A stretch of DNA of 64,000 nucleotides from Pholiota molesta (Eukaryota > Basidiomycota > Agaricomycetes > Agaricales > Strophariaceae): contig JACGCK010000024.1 of the NCBI GenBank assembly GCA_014925825.1, forward strand, positions 248,001 through 312,000, read 5' to 3'. This document shows positions 35,832 through 49,507 of this stretch, one piece after another. How positions within the stretch are numbered: the first letter of the stretch is position 1; each line of letters begins with the position of its first letter. The translations under genes and the position numbers were made by a program. The notes beneath the pieces are model-generated. The model was not told the origin of the DNA and made no database searches. It was given only the letters and a program-made list of their open reading frames with translations.

Positions 35832-36099
35832 TACGGGAGACTAGGATGGAATGACAAACCTAGTGCTACCTTAAGCTTCGGGTTTGGTCGGATTGATCAC
35901 GTTCATTCGTCATGTCTGTATGACGGCATCTGCGCGTCTCAGTTCTGGAATGTGGTATAAGATTGAGCCTATTATGCTGATCTTCATCGAGTCCCTTGTG
36001 TTAACCACCACAACCCAAACTAACCACCAAAACCCAAACTACTCACCACCACCCAAACTCTTCTACATTTCTCAAACGTTCAAACTTCACCATCAGGTC

Positions 36100-39034
<2,935 letters not shown>

Positions 39035-39259
39035 TCCCTACTCAGGATTGGTAACGTAGATTCTGGCCAAATTCTGGCATTATAAATCTATGGTGCGTTG
39101 AGGTGCAGTGGCGTTGCCGAGTGTGAGAATCTCTATGCATGGTTGACTCGAGGAAGGGCGTTTGTAGTGAGATTTGATGAGTAAGGCATCATCGGTGTGT
39201 CTATAAAGAGGGCGTCTGTAATGCACTCCATTATCCAAATTGCATCGTCTCTCTCCAAC

Positions 39260-40983
39260 ATGGCACCTATCCCTAATGCTCGCGTTCTCTTCAACTCCAT
39301 CCCAACAGGTCTGCTACTCCACTACTAGATTCTTCCACATCTCGGGCTAATGAGCACCGATGTCTCTCCTCCGGCACAGGCTATCCCGAGCCCGGGAAAA
39401 CCACCGTGTACGACACCACGCGCACCATCGACCTCGAGCGCGTCGCGCTCGACGGGGGCGTCCTCGTCAAGCTGCTCGATCTGTCGGTCGACCCGTACCT
39501 GCGCGGCCGGATGCGCAGCCCGGAGGTGAAGTCGTATTCGCCGCCGTTTGCGCTCGGTGCACCGTGCGTCGTTTTGCTATGCTTATCCTTATCGCACCCG
39601 CCCGCCGGGTACTTGGAGATGCTTCGAGGACTTTGTGCTGGAGCGTGATATACTTATTGATTGATTGACAATGTTTGGCTATTTTTAGAATTCTGAGTTA
39701 TGGTGTGGGCCTTGTCGTGCGCTCAGAGCATTCCGGGGCGAAAGTCGGGGACCATGTCTATGGGACTCTGGGTAAGTGAGAGGTTGGATTTTGTGTTGTG
39801 AGTTCGACATGCTAGTCCTGTACTGACGGTTGTGTGCTTGGTTCAGAACACCAGCAGTATATCGTAAAGAAAGATCTCTCGGGCCTCCGAGTGCTCGACA
39901 ACCCGCATGGTCTGCCGTGGTCCACGTTCATTGGCGTGCTTGGGATGCCAGGTATGATAATGGTCATTCTTTTATGGGCCGTTGACATGCGCTGAGTGCT
40001 GTGCGGTTATCCTATAGGACGGACTTCGTTTTTCGCTTGGAATGAATTCTCGAAGGCGAAGGCGGTATGTCTCCCACTTGGATTTCCTGCAATTGATACT
40101 GATGATTCGTTTGCTAGGGTGAAACGGTGTTCGTGTCAACTGGAGCTGGTAAGTACCGTCAATGCATCACTATTGTTGAGTTATTCAAACCACAGGTTGA
40201 TGTCATCGCCTCTTCACAGGACCCGTTGGATCGTATGTGGCCACTGTCCTGAGGCGTAATAATTAGTTAACGTTAACGACTGACCTTGTCTTTGACAGGC
40301 TCGTTATCCAGCTTGCTAAGAGGGACGGCCTCAAAGTCATCGCTTCCGCTGGCTCAGATGAGAAAGTGCAGTTCATGAAGGAAGTCGGAGCTGATGTTGC
40401 CTTTAACTACAAGACCACAAAGATTACTGAGGTGTTGGAGAAAGAAGGCCCCATCGACGTGTAAGCTGTACTTTAGTCCGGGAAATAAATGATGCTCATC
40501 CAGGGTTCTAGATACTGGGACAACGTTGGCGGAGAGACGCTCGATGCTGCCCTAAACGCTGCAAATAAGGGTGCAAGATTTATTGTGAATTATTTTGAGA
40601 CACGAATATAAGATTTCGAGTCCTAACGCGGCTTCTAGGAATGCGGTATGATCGCAGGATATAACAAGGAAGGAGGCGCACCAGTCTATGTCAGGACTTT
40701 TCGCTTTTAGTCTCCATAGACCAAGATGCTGACCCAAATTGTACTCCAGAACCTAGCCCAGATGTTCAAGCGCTCCATCACCATGAGTGGCTTTATTGTC
40801 GGCGACCTCGCTCCGAAGTGGGAGAAGGATTTCCAGGCGACGATTCCGCCCTTGGTGGCTTCTGGGGAGATCAAGTACAGCGAGCATGTCTGGAACGGGT
40901 TGGACAAGGTTGGCGAGGTGATTTTGGCGGTGCAGAAGGGGGAGAATAAGGCCAAGGCGGTGGTCCATGTGGCTGATGCATAG
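39260..40983 (+). CDS. NADP-dependent medium-chain reductase, PTGR / leukotriene B4 12-hydroxydehydrogenase type, copy 2
   Basis: About ten short exons encode an intact zinc-independent medium-chain reductase. Such enzymes reduce the C=C bond of alpha,beta-unsaturated aldehydes and ketones with NADPH. The N-terminal domain shows NARVLFNSIPTG, YPEPGKTTVYDTTRTIDLE, LLDLSVDPYLRGRM and SYGVGLVVRSEH. The Rossmann domain has [41 protein letters not shown], then YWDNVGGETLDAALNAA and the family mark ECGMIAGYN. The last exon ends KAKAVVHVADA. A TATAAAG at 39202-39208 precedes the start by about 55 bp. It is second in a tandem array of four, most similar to copy 3. Role: detoxifying reactive enals or quinone-like compounds, inferred. 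Confidence 0.87.
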
Positions 40984-41099
40984 AGATAGTTGCGTTAAAG
41001 TGTGTACGATATAAATTGCCACTTGCCTAACTCAACAACTTCGATTTCTAATTTACCAGGATGCGGATTAGTTCCAGATGATGTGCGCTAGCAGTCGTT

Positions 41100-41215
41100 T
41101 CTGAATAGAAACCGGCCAGCTTTCGATAGTCTTGAGAGCCGTGGGGATACGATTCTTGCTGTGTAGATGGGGATGAATAAGGGGAGGTGCAACTTGCTGA
41201 TTCCCAGTCAAAGAA
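41100..41215 (+). pseudogene. Remnant 3' end of a reductase gene between copies 2 and 3
   Basis: About 115 bp resemble the last exon of copy 1 (GATTCTTGC, GATGAATAAGGGGA and GCTGATTCCCAGTC blocks), with stops and indels. The following 270 bp resemble the spacer downstream of copy 1, including GTTGACTCGAGGAAGGGCG and AAGGCATCATCG. The duplicated unit therefore comprised gene 3' end, spacer and next gene, as left by unequal crossing-over. Confidence 0.65.
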
Positions 41216-41489
41216 AAAAGAATGCCCATTGAAGACTTGAAGCTTAGAGTATTGTCCTACTCTGCATTGATAATGTAGATTCGGGTGGTATTATAAATTT
41301 CCGCTGCTTGATTAATACCTTAAAGTACAATGGCACTTGAGTAGCACCTATGATCCCCATGCGTGGTTGACTCGAGGAAGGGCGTTGCAGCGAGATTTGA
41401 TGCATTGATGAGCAAGGCATCATCGATGTGTCTATATGAAGAGGGCGCCATTACTAGCAATGCACTTGAAGTGCATCGTTTCTCTCAAT

Positions 41490-43143
41490 ATGGCACCTAT
41501 CACTAATGGTCGCGTTCTCTTCAACTCCGTTCCAACAGGTCTGCTACCTTTCGAAATACCGGGCTACATTGACTAATGCGTACCCATTTCTCTTCTCCGT
41601 CATAGGCTATCCAGAACCTGGGAAAACCACCGTCTACGATACCACGCGCACCATCGACCTCGAGCACGTCGCGCTCGACGGGGGTCTCCTCGTCAAGCTC
41701 CTCGATCTGTCGGTCGACCCATATCTGCGGGGCCGGATGCGTAGTCCTACTAGTACGGTGAAGTCGTGGGCGCCGCCGTTTTCGCTCGGTGAACCGTGCG
41801 TTAATTTCTATCCTTTTGGTTCAAACTTTGGAGTTAATTGATCTATTATTAGAATCGTCAGTTATGGCGTAGGCCTTGTCCTTCGCTCAGAACATTCCGA
41901 GGCAAAAGTCGGAGACCATGTCTATGGAGCTTTGGGTATGTGGGTTGGGGTTGCATGTTGGTTGAAGCATATCGGTTCAATGCTGATACTGATGGTTGTG
42001 TGGTCAGAACACCAGCAGTATACTTATTGTGAGGAGAGATCTCACGGGCCTCAGAGTGCTGCAGAACCCGCATGGTCTGCCGTGGTCCACCTTCATTGGC
42101 GTGCTTGGGATACCAGGTATGATAATGTTTATTTATTTATTGGCAGTGAGTACCGAGCATTTGTCATATACTTAGGAAGGACCGCGTTTTTCGCTTGGAA
42201 TGAATTTTCGAAGGCGAAGGCAGTATGTCCCCCACTTGGTTTTCCTGAAGCTGATAGCAATGATTTGTTTGGTAGGGTGAAACGGTGTTTGTATCGACTG
42301 GAGCTGGTATGTACCATGCAACGCTGTCTATATTTCTTTAATTAACAGGTCGTCGACATATTATCACCCGTTTGTAGGACCCGTTGGATCGTATGTGACC
42401 AATTTTTGGAAACTTATTTAACGACTGACTTTGTCTTTCAAATTTCGCAGGCTTGTCATCCAGCTTGCTAAGAGGGATGGTCTCAAAGTCATTGCTTCCG
42501 CTGGCTCAGACGAGAAAATGCAGTTCATGAAGGAAGTCGGAGCCGATGTAGCGTTTAACTACAAGATCACAAGGATTACTGAAGTGTTGGAGAAAGAAGG
42601 CCCCATCGACATGTAAGCTGTATCTGTATCTTACTTAAGCAAACAAATGATGCTCATCTAGGATTCTAGATACTGGGACAGCGTTGGTGGAGAGACGCTC
42701 GATGCTGCCCTTAACGCTGCTAATAAGGGTGCAAGATTTATTGTGAGTTATTCTAATCGCTCAGATAAGATTCTGGGTTTTAATGCGGCTTCTAGGAATG
42801 CGGTATGATCGCAGGATATAACAAGGAAGGAGGCACACCAGTCTATGTCAGGACTCTTCGCTTTTGATCTCCACGGTAGAACAATATTCTGACCCAATTT
42901 GCACTGCAGAATCTAGCCCAGATGTTCAGGCGGTCCATCACAATGAGTGGCTTTAATGTTGACGACCTCGCTACAAAGTGGGAGAAGGAATTCCAGGCGA
43001 TGATCCCTCCTTTGGTGGCTTCTGGGGTGATCAAGTACAGCGAGCATGTCTGGAATGGGTTGGACAAGGTTGGCGAGGTGATCTTGGCGGTGCAGAAGGG
43101 AGAGAATAAGGCCAAGGCGGTGGTCCACGTGGCTGACGGGTAG
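41490..43143 (+). pseudogene. PTGR-type medium-chain reductase, copy 3 (probable frameshift)
   Basis: Nearly identical to copy 2 in exon order and sequence: NGRVLFNSVPTG, DTTRTIDLEHVALDGGLL, LLDLSVDPYLRGRM, SYGVGLVLRSEHSEAKVG, ASAGSDEKMQFMKEVG, YWDSVGGETLDAALNAA, ECGMIAGYN, final exon ending VVHVADG. In the HQQY exon (about 42008-42035) it has 4 bp more than copy 2 just after the CAGCAGTAT motif, while donor and acceptor phases are unchanged. This puts the conserved GLRVLQNPHGLPWSTF segment out of frame. No alternative acceptor repairs it that I can see. The rest is undamaged, so the loss is recent, or the site is a sequencing error. Confidence 0.62.
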
Positions 43144-43284
43144 AGATAGTTGCATTGGTGTGTGTACGATATAGATTGCTTCCCTATCTCTGTAAGTGTC
43201 TTCGAGCTCTAGTTTACCAGGATGCGGACAGTTTCAGGGACCAGAACGGCCCAGAATTTTTCAAAGCAATGAACGGTCGTTGGG

Positions 43285-43392
43285 GTGCACGCTAGTCTCG
43301 GACCAGCTCTCTTAACGGTCCCAATTAGTTGAGCCGGGCCCGCTCAACTAATTGGGACCGTTAAGAGAGCTGGTCCGAGACTAGGTGCACGC
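43285..43392. mobile_element. 93-bp palindromic (foldback) mini-element with flanking GTGCACGC duplication
   Basis: 43292-43334 and 43342-43384 are perfect 43-bp reverse complements around a 7-bp centre (CGGGCCC), starting CTAGTCTCGGACCAGCTC. GTGCACGC flanks it at 43285-43292 and 43385-43392 (sharing one base with the left end), as expected of a 7-8-bp target-site duplication. It would form a near-complete hairpin. No coding content; the type is MITE-like, with a hAT-like duplication length. Confidence 0.75.
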
Positions 43393-44594
43393 TGGTGCAC
43401 GCCAGTACTAGTAGTGGGGCAGAGACGCAGAACTTGGAACTTGAGATAAACAAACCTCTTTATATTTGCGGCAATGTCCGATAGTCCTATGTAATTCAAA
43501 CCCAGACGCGAGCGCTGCTTTCCAATTTCCACCCTCTTCGTTCAGCTGCCAGCAGCGTTCAGCTCCCTCGCAAGGCTCTCGTTTACCGCCAGATAGTTAA
43601 TTGTCCATATCGAATACCTTCCATCAATGCATCAACATCGAATCTTGCGTAAAGCCACTGTTTGGCACTTGGGTGGCACGGTCCTGACCTGGCTCGCCAG
43701 TTCATTCAATAACGGCGCCCTCTGTATCCATGAGTGCTTCTAGTGTGTCAAAAGATTCGCTTCGAGAGGGTGATACAACAAAAAGCATCGCTGTCCTACT
43801 AGATGAGGTGCTCGTCTGAGGTCCTTGGACGCGGCGCGGGGTCACGCACGCCAGCGCGATGCCTGGCCACGATGTTGATGCTAATGCGAGCCTCAGCATC
43901 TGGAATAGGGAGGGCTCGTAAAGCCTTCTCAGAGGTGAGCTTGGGAAGAATGATAGCCTAGCTACGAGAACTCGAGTCGCTTGAACTTGAAGGCCTGACT
44001 ACCGAATGTCCACACGTTGACGCATTAACGTTGAGCATGGTGAAATGGAAGCTGGCCCATGGCGAACAACGTGGAACTCCACTTGCTTGGAGAATTGCCA
44101 CTGCCCAAGGACCGGTACGTTTTGAATTTCTGGGCGCCTAAACTGATAAATCTAAAGGTGATCGATGATCTATGGACTTCGACGGGTTTCGACAAACTTC
44201 CTCCTGCTTCCCCTCTTTTCCCCGACCCTTGGGCCGACCTGCTCCGTAATTTTATTGATATCTTGACAAAGCTGTTTTCCGGTAAGCTGACCAACGCGAC
44301 GCTCAACAACTAATTTTCCTGGAATTTCAACGCGATTTCTAAGAATATTTTCCCTGATTTTAGTGATTTTGGTCACTGCACATGACAATAAAGGCAACCG
44401 ATCGATTCACGTTGACGTCAATATCGGTCGGTAACTGCATCTACCGGTTCAAGACTCTGGATCGATCTTAAGTCTTAGGCAATCTGAATTTGGTCTGAAT
44501 CGCTATAAAATCAAATCCTCGTATTCGAAACAGTTTCTTCCATCTCTAACTTTCCGAGAGCCTGTTCGGTACTAATTACTCTCATCGCTCAATC
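43393..44594. other. Intergenic between reductase copies 3 and 4
   Basis: No gene established. An 84-codon plus-strand frame at 44059-44313 (MANNVELHLLGELPLPKDRY at its start) has a protein-like composition but no family, splice partner or homologue in the window. The region after 44315 is the promoter side of copy 4. Confidence 0.45.
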
Positions 44595-46187
44595 ATGGCT
44601 CCCGTCACCAACGCCCGCGTCTTGTTCAACTCCATCCCGGAAGGTATGTTGTGTTCTCCCCTTTCCAACGGTCGAGGAGTCTCATTACCCAAGTTTAGGA
44701 TTCCCTGAACCTGGGAAGAGTACAGTGTTAGACACCACCCAGAAGATCGATCCGCAGACTGTCCCCCTCGATGGAGGCTTTTTAGTGAAGACTCTCGAAC
44801 TCTCCATCGACCCTTACATGAGAGGCCGCATGAGGGATGCAAAGATCCAGTCATATGTACCTGCTTTCGAACTCGGCCAGCCGTACGTACACAAGATATC
44901 ACGAAAGATCCGATCTGTTACTTTTATTGACTTTTTTCATCACAGACTTTCTGGCTTTGGTGTAGGTGTTGTCGTCCGCTCCGAAATCTGCCAACTCAAA
45001 CCGGGAGATCATGTCTACGGGTTTCTGAGTAAGAATTTATCCAAACTGGGCTTTATTTTTCGCCACTAACACTTCTGCAGCCCACGAAAACTTCAGCATT
45101 CATAAAGATCTGTCAAATCTTCAAAAACTCGAAAATCCAAATAAGCTCCCATGGTCCACTTTCCTCGGAGTCTTGGGCATGCCAGGTTCGTTTATGTACT
45201 CAACACTGCTTTAGCATAGAGATTTCATGACGACGACTTAACAGGCAAGACGGCTTTCATGGCTTGGAAGGAGTATTCGCAAGTCAAGAAGGTACATATA
45301 AAGTTGCGATTCTGGAGCATGATCTGACATGGTTTTATTTACAATTAGGGCGACACTGTCTTTGTGACTACTGGCGCTGGTATGTGATGATCTCTCGAAA
45401 AGCCATAGTGTTTTCTAACCTTCCTTTCGTTTCATAGGACCTGTGGGCTCGTACGTCGTGTTCCCTTCCTATCATATGAGATAGTGATACTGATTGATTC
45501 TATGAAGGCTTGTAATCCAACTTGCCAAGCGCGACGGATGCAAGGTCATCGCTTCGGCTGGATCTGAAGAAAAAGTGCAGTTCATGAAGGAAATCGGGGC
45601 GGACGTACCCTTCAATTATAAGACCACCAAGACGACGGACGTATTGGAGAAGGAGGGTCCCATTGATATGTACGTCTCTTCATCTATTCGACCGCTCATC
45701 TGTGTTGATATTTGCATACAGCTACTGGGACAATGTCGGAGGGGAGACTCTTGATGCCGCCCTCGATGCTGCCAGAGTAGGGGCAAGGTTTATTGTGAGT
45801 TCATTTCTACTTTTTTCTTCGCTCTAATATGGAGGATCGGCGACAGGAATGTGGCATGATTTCGGGGTACAACACCGGTGGAGCTCCCTGTAAAGTGGGT
45901 ACATTTAATCGCTGATTCCAAGCGCAGCGAATACAATTGTCCTTTCCTTCTAGAACATCATGCAAGTCATCGCAAAATCGATCAGCATGCACGGATTCAT
46001 CGTCCAACGTCTCGAAAACAAGTGGGGCAAGGAATTCTTTGCGACTTTGCCTCCTCTCGTCGCCTCTGGCGAGATCAAGCATCGTGAGGAGGTTTTCCAC
46101 GGATTGGACAAGGTAGGCGACGTGCTTCTTGCCGTCCAGAAGGGAACAAACAAGGCCAAGGCCGTCGTCCATGTCGCGGACGACTGA
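44595..46187 (+). CDS. NADP-dependent medium-chain reductase, PTGR / leukotriene B4 12-hydroxydehydrogenase type, copy 4
   Basis: An intact multi-exon paralogue, more diverged than copies 2 and 3. N-terminal domain: NARVLFNSIPEG, FPEPGKSTVLDTTQKIDPQ, TLELSIDPYMRGRM, SGFGVGVVVRSE, GDHVYGFL. Substrate-side segment: NFSIHKDLSNLQKLENPNK, LPWSTFLGVLGMPG, KTAFMAWKEYS. Cofactor domain: GDTVFVTTGAG, PVGS, LVIQLAKRDGCKVIASAGSE, VPFNYKTTKTTDVLEKEGP, YWDNVGGETLDAALDAARVG, ECGMISGYN. The last exon ends AKAVVHVADD. Every exon joins in frame through GT-AG introns. All four copies share intron positions, so duplication followed intron acquisition. Enal/enone reduction with NADPH in the cytosol is inferred from the family. 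Confidence 0.88.
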
Positions 46188-47332
46188 GCGCGATATGTAG
46201 ACGCGGGGGTCAAAGTATGGATACGGATTGATCCTTTATATTTACAGTACTTTTAGAAAATATTTTAATCTACTTTATTGGTGATATACACGAAGGATCA
46301 TCGATCAATATCGAACTCGCCCACAGGTTGAATGGGAAGAAGGCTATTGTTATCATTCATCGCAAAGCTCTTATCTCGAGGTCCTATATCAGTACTCGTC
46401 TATGTAGCTTCAGCGCCAATTCGCTCGGAACTGCTTCGTTCACTACGGCTGCTTGGAGCGCCCCAAATGAAAGATGACAAGGCAATGATAAGGACCCAGG
46501 GGTACTCGTAAAATAATATCTATTTTTAGGCAGTCAATGTAATCAAGGAAATAAGTTGCAAGGAAATACATAATGTGGTAGCACGAATGAGTATAAAGTT
46601 GAAGTACAATATTCGTTTATACTTTTGCACTACACCCATGGTGATATTTGGCAGATCTGCATACTGGCCGCAGAGGCTGAAGCAGGCTGCAGTGCCAACT
46701 TCGAAATTACCTCTTCCAAGCAAGCCTCACAACGTCTCTTCAACTATTACAAATCTGTCATTGAGGGTCTTTATCGGACATTTATCGTCTTATCTATGTC
46801 GAAACGAATATACCTACATGTCTGACAATTTCGAGTGCCGCGGCATTATGACAACATTGAGCATGTTGTCATGGGCGTTTGCTTATTGCCAAATATAGTA
46901 ACAATTGCCAATCTAGACCGAACAGTGTATTGCAATGCATGATGGTCGGAAGTTGCGTTGTCCCAGCGCGACAGCTACCAAAAGCCACTGTTGTCTATCA
47001 AATTTATATACCAGCTTATCATACACAAGGCAATGCGAGTAGAACTGCGGTCAGTCAGCGGGGTGCTTTTGGCGAGCTTTTCAGCCTGCTCAACCGCCCG
47101 GAATTTGCTGCGCGTCGCTGGCACAACTTCATGCATCGACACCAGACATGCGTAGGAACATATCTCAGCGAAGCTGCGGATACCTGTGCGGAATGTCGAG
47201 GATGGGGCGGTGAGTTGTTATAGTAGATATTTGTCAGTCTCGGCCCGAGGTTGCTTTTCTCATTATAAAGCTGAGCGCTCATGGATTTCGAGGACGTCAA
47301 ACAACTGGCTACTGGATAGACTATTGAGAAGC
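46188..47332. other. Intergenic, no gene recognised
   Basis: A 1.1-kb AT-rich spacer. Open frames at 46575-46898 and 46879-47223 lack family features. TATAAAG near 47264-47270 is the likely TATA box of RTA1-like gene C, about 65 bp before its ATG. Confidence 0.55.
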
Positions 47333-48809
47333 ATGGCCAGCAAAAACGGAACCGGTGAGTGCTGAGCGCTTTGGTCGTTCCATAAACTCATTCGTTGATG
47401 TTTTCTTTTGCAGATCTGAGTCTGGCTATACCGGATACGGCATTGTATGGATATGTGCCTTCAAAAGCAGTCGCGGTCATTTTCACATTTTTATTCGCTG
47501 TCACAACTCGTGAGTCTTTGACTTATTCTCTTTCATGAATTTCTTGGGCTGACATAGCAGTATTGTAGTGGCTCATTTCGCGCAAGCCATCAAATATCGG
47601 TTGTGGTTCTTATTTTTCACCATATTCTTTTGTGGATGTCTTGAGACATCAGGGTGGACAAGTCGGTTGTGGTCGAGCTTTTCCCCTCTGGCATCTACTC
47701 CGTTCCAAATACAGTACGTTAGCATGCTTTCTGTGTTCTAAAACCCTTGAATAACCAAATTTGTTCTAAGGATAACATCTACCATCATCGGTCCTACGCC
47801 TCTACTTGCCGCCAATTTCGTAATCTTTGGACGAATTGTACGAGTGTTGGGTCAGAAGTATAGTCGATTGAGACCTAGACTTTGTATGTCTTTAATTCCG
47901 AGCCTATATTCCACGTATATTGGGTGCTAACTTGCTAATTGACTTCTAGACACAATCATTTTCACGTCCTCCGTAAGCCATGTCCAATGATTTCATAAAA
48001 TTGTCTAACCTGTTGGTGAAGGATGTTGCATCACTGGTGGTGCAAGGCCTTGGAGGAGGCGTTGCAGCCAGTGCCAACACTCTGGACGGTGCTAATAGGG
48101 TAATCGAATGAATTTAATCGCAATACTAAACGTTCTGATCCATTTTTTTTACAATTACTAGGGCGCTAATATCATGTTGGGCGGAATAACTTTCCAATTA
48201 TGTGAGTTATCAATCTATCACATCCATCGCCATGTTGTGTATACAGGCTCAGACAAAGTGCTGACGTTCTGTTAAAATCACAGTCATCATTATCCTCTTT
48301 TCTGCATGCGCCATTGAATATTTCATACGCTACAAGAAGGATGCGGCGCGGGATGCGTCTTTCCAACTGATCGGGCGAGAGGATGGAAGCGAGAGGACTT
48401 CTGGGGACGTTCCTGGGCAGTTCACCACCAAGCTTCGGTTCATGACTTACGCCCTTGTCTTCACCACCCTTTGCCTCTTTATTCGGTGAGTCAGATATCT
48501 CGGGGGATATTATTTATTGATAATGTGGAATCCTGATCATGATTCTATGTTACCATAGTGGTATCTATCGGATTATTGAGCTATCAGGTGGCTGGGATGG
48601 AAGGATTATCAGGACTCAGGTTTATTTTAGTATGTACCAAGTCACATACCACAGCCATCGTCGTTATCTGATATATGTGGTTTACAGATGTATTGGATGG
48701 AATGATGGTTGTGCTAGCCATCTACACCACGAATTTTGTGCATCCCGGCATCTACCTTCCTTCGCCACATGCATACGTCGACAAAGAGAAAGTCGCTGTT
48801 AATGCATGA
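47333..48809 (+). CDS. RTA1-like multi-pass membrane protein (copy C)
   Basis: The third member of the family in the window and the most diverged. The tiny first exon encodes MASKNGT. Later exons carry LYGYVPSKAVAVIFTFLF, FAQAIKYRLWFLFFTIFF, GCLETSGWTSRLWSSFSP, GPTPLLAANFVIFGRIV, VVQGLGGGVAASANTLDGAN, FSACAIEYFIRYKKDA, a charged loop, LRFMTYALVFTTLCLFIR, GIYRIIELSGGWDGRI and DVLDGMMVVLAIYTTNFV. The frame ends KEKVAVNA at 48807-48809. About seven membrane helices are expected. Intron positions match copies A and B. The charged inter-helix loop (RDASFQLIGREDGSER) is the least conserved part between copies and may set specificity or regulation. Confidence 0.85.
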
Positions 48810-49507
48810 AAGGCAATGGTACCGTGAGATGTTAGTCATTATCTTTTAATTCCAGGACCCTAGGAGGCCTATGTTAGTGTTGCTCAGTAATATTTAGCGT
48901 GCTCGGAGCCATGCCATGTACTTATATAGAATGTACATACTTAGCTTCTATATACCTTAGCTGATTATTGACTCAACAACAATGCTTGAGCTATAGGTAG
49001 CATCTGTTCAAACCCCGATGTCAGTACAGCCAACACCGAAGAACTCATTAATAATTGCAACCATAGGTAAATGCCGGTTTAAATATGAGACTAAGCATTG
49101 CAATCCAAAAATAATGTCAACTACGGGAATGGAAGGTGCATGAGACTCCTCGTTCAAACGTTCAAATTCAAATCTGATCATGTTTGTATTAGGCTCGCGA
49201 CAGAGTAGGAGGCATCTGTGGAATATCTGCGCTTATTTGTAGCGTACTTACGGGCGTCTCCGAATCTTTCCACAGCACTTTCCCGGCTAGCCAGATGCCG
49301 GCGGAGATCTCCACTTGCCTGCGCGTGAATGGCAGTCGTATCTCTGCTTCGAATCCAGATGTTGCTCCTTCCCATTGATTGACTGTACAATCAGCGCCCA
49401 ACTCTCCAGATCTATCATTTATCTCAGTTCTCATTAACTATCTGTACTTCCAATCAGAACTGCAGGTCTTTCCTGACAAGTCTGAACGTCATTGATCGGT
49501 TGATAAT
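48810..49507. other. Intergenic, no gene recognised
   Basis: AT-rich spacer between RTA1-like gene C and guanine deaminase. Only short minus-strand frames around 49180-49430 without features. Confidence 0.55.

Larger units (their letters stand above)
33191..35837. mobile_element. Putative DNA element with ~310-bp inverted terminal arms and 6-bp flanking duplication
   Basis: The arms at 33197-33507 and 35522-35831 are reverse complements with only a handful of mismatches. Immediately outside both lies TACGGG in the same orientation (33191-33196 and 35832-35837), a candidate target-site duplication. The outer tip is TACGGTGTTCGAGAACCGC. The ~2.0-kb interior carries a probable small secreted protein gene (+) and membrane-protein-like exons (-) rather than a transposase I can recognise. 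It lies between the kinase and the first reductase gene. The best reading is a non-autonomous or cargo-carrying element; a local inverted duplication is the alternative. Confidence 0.6.
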
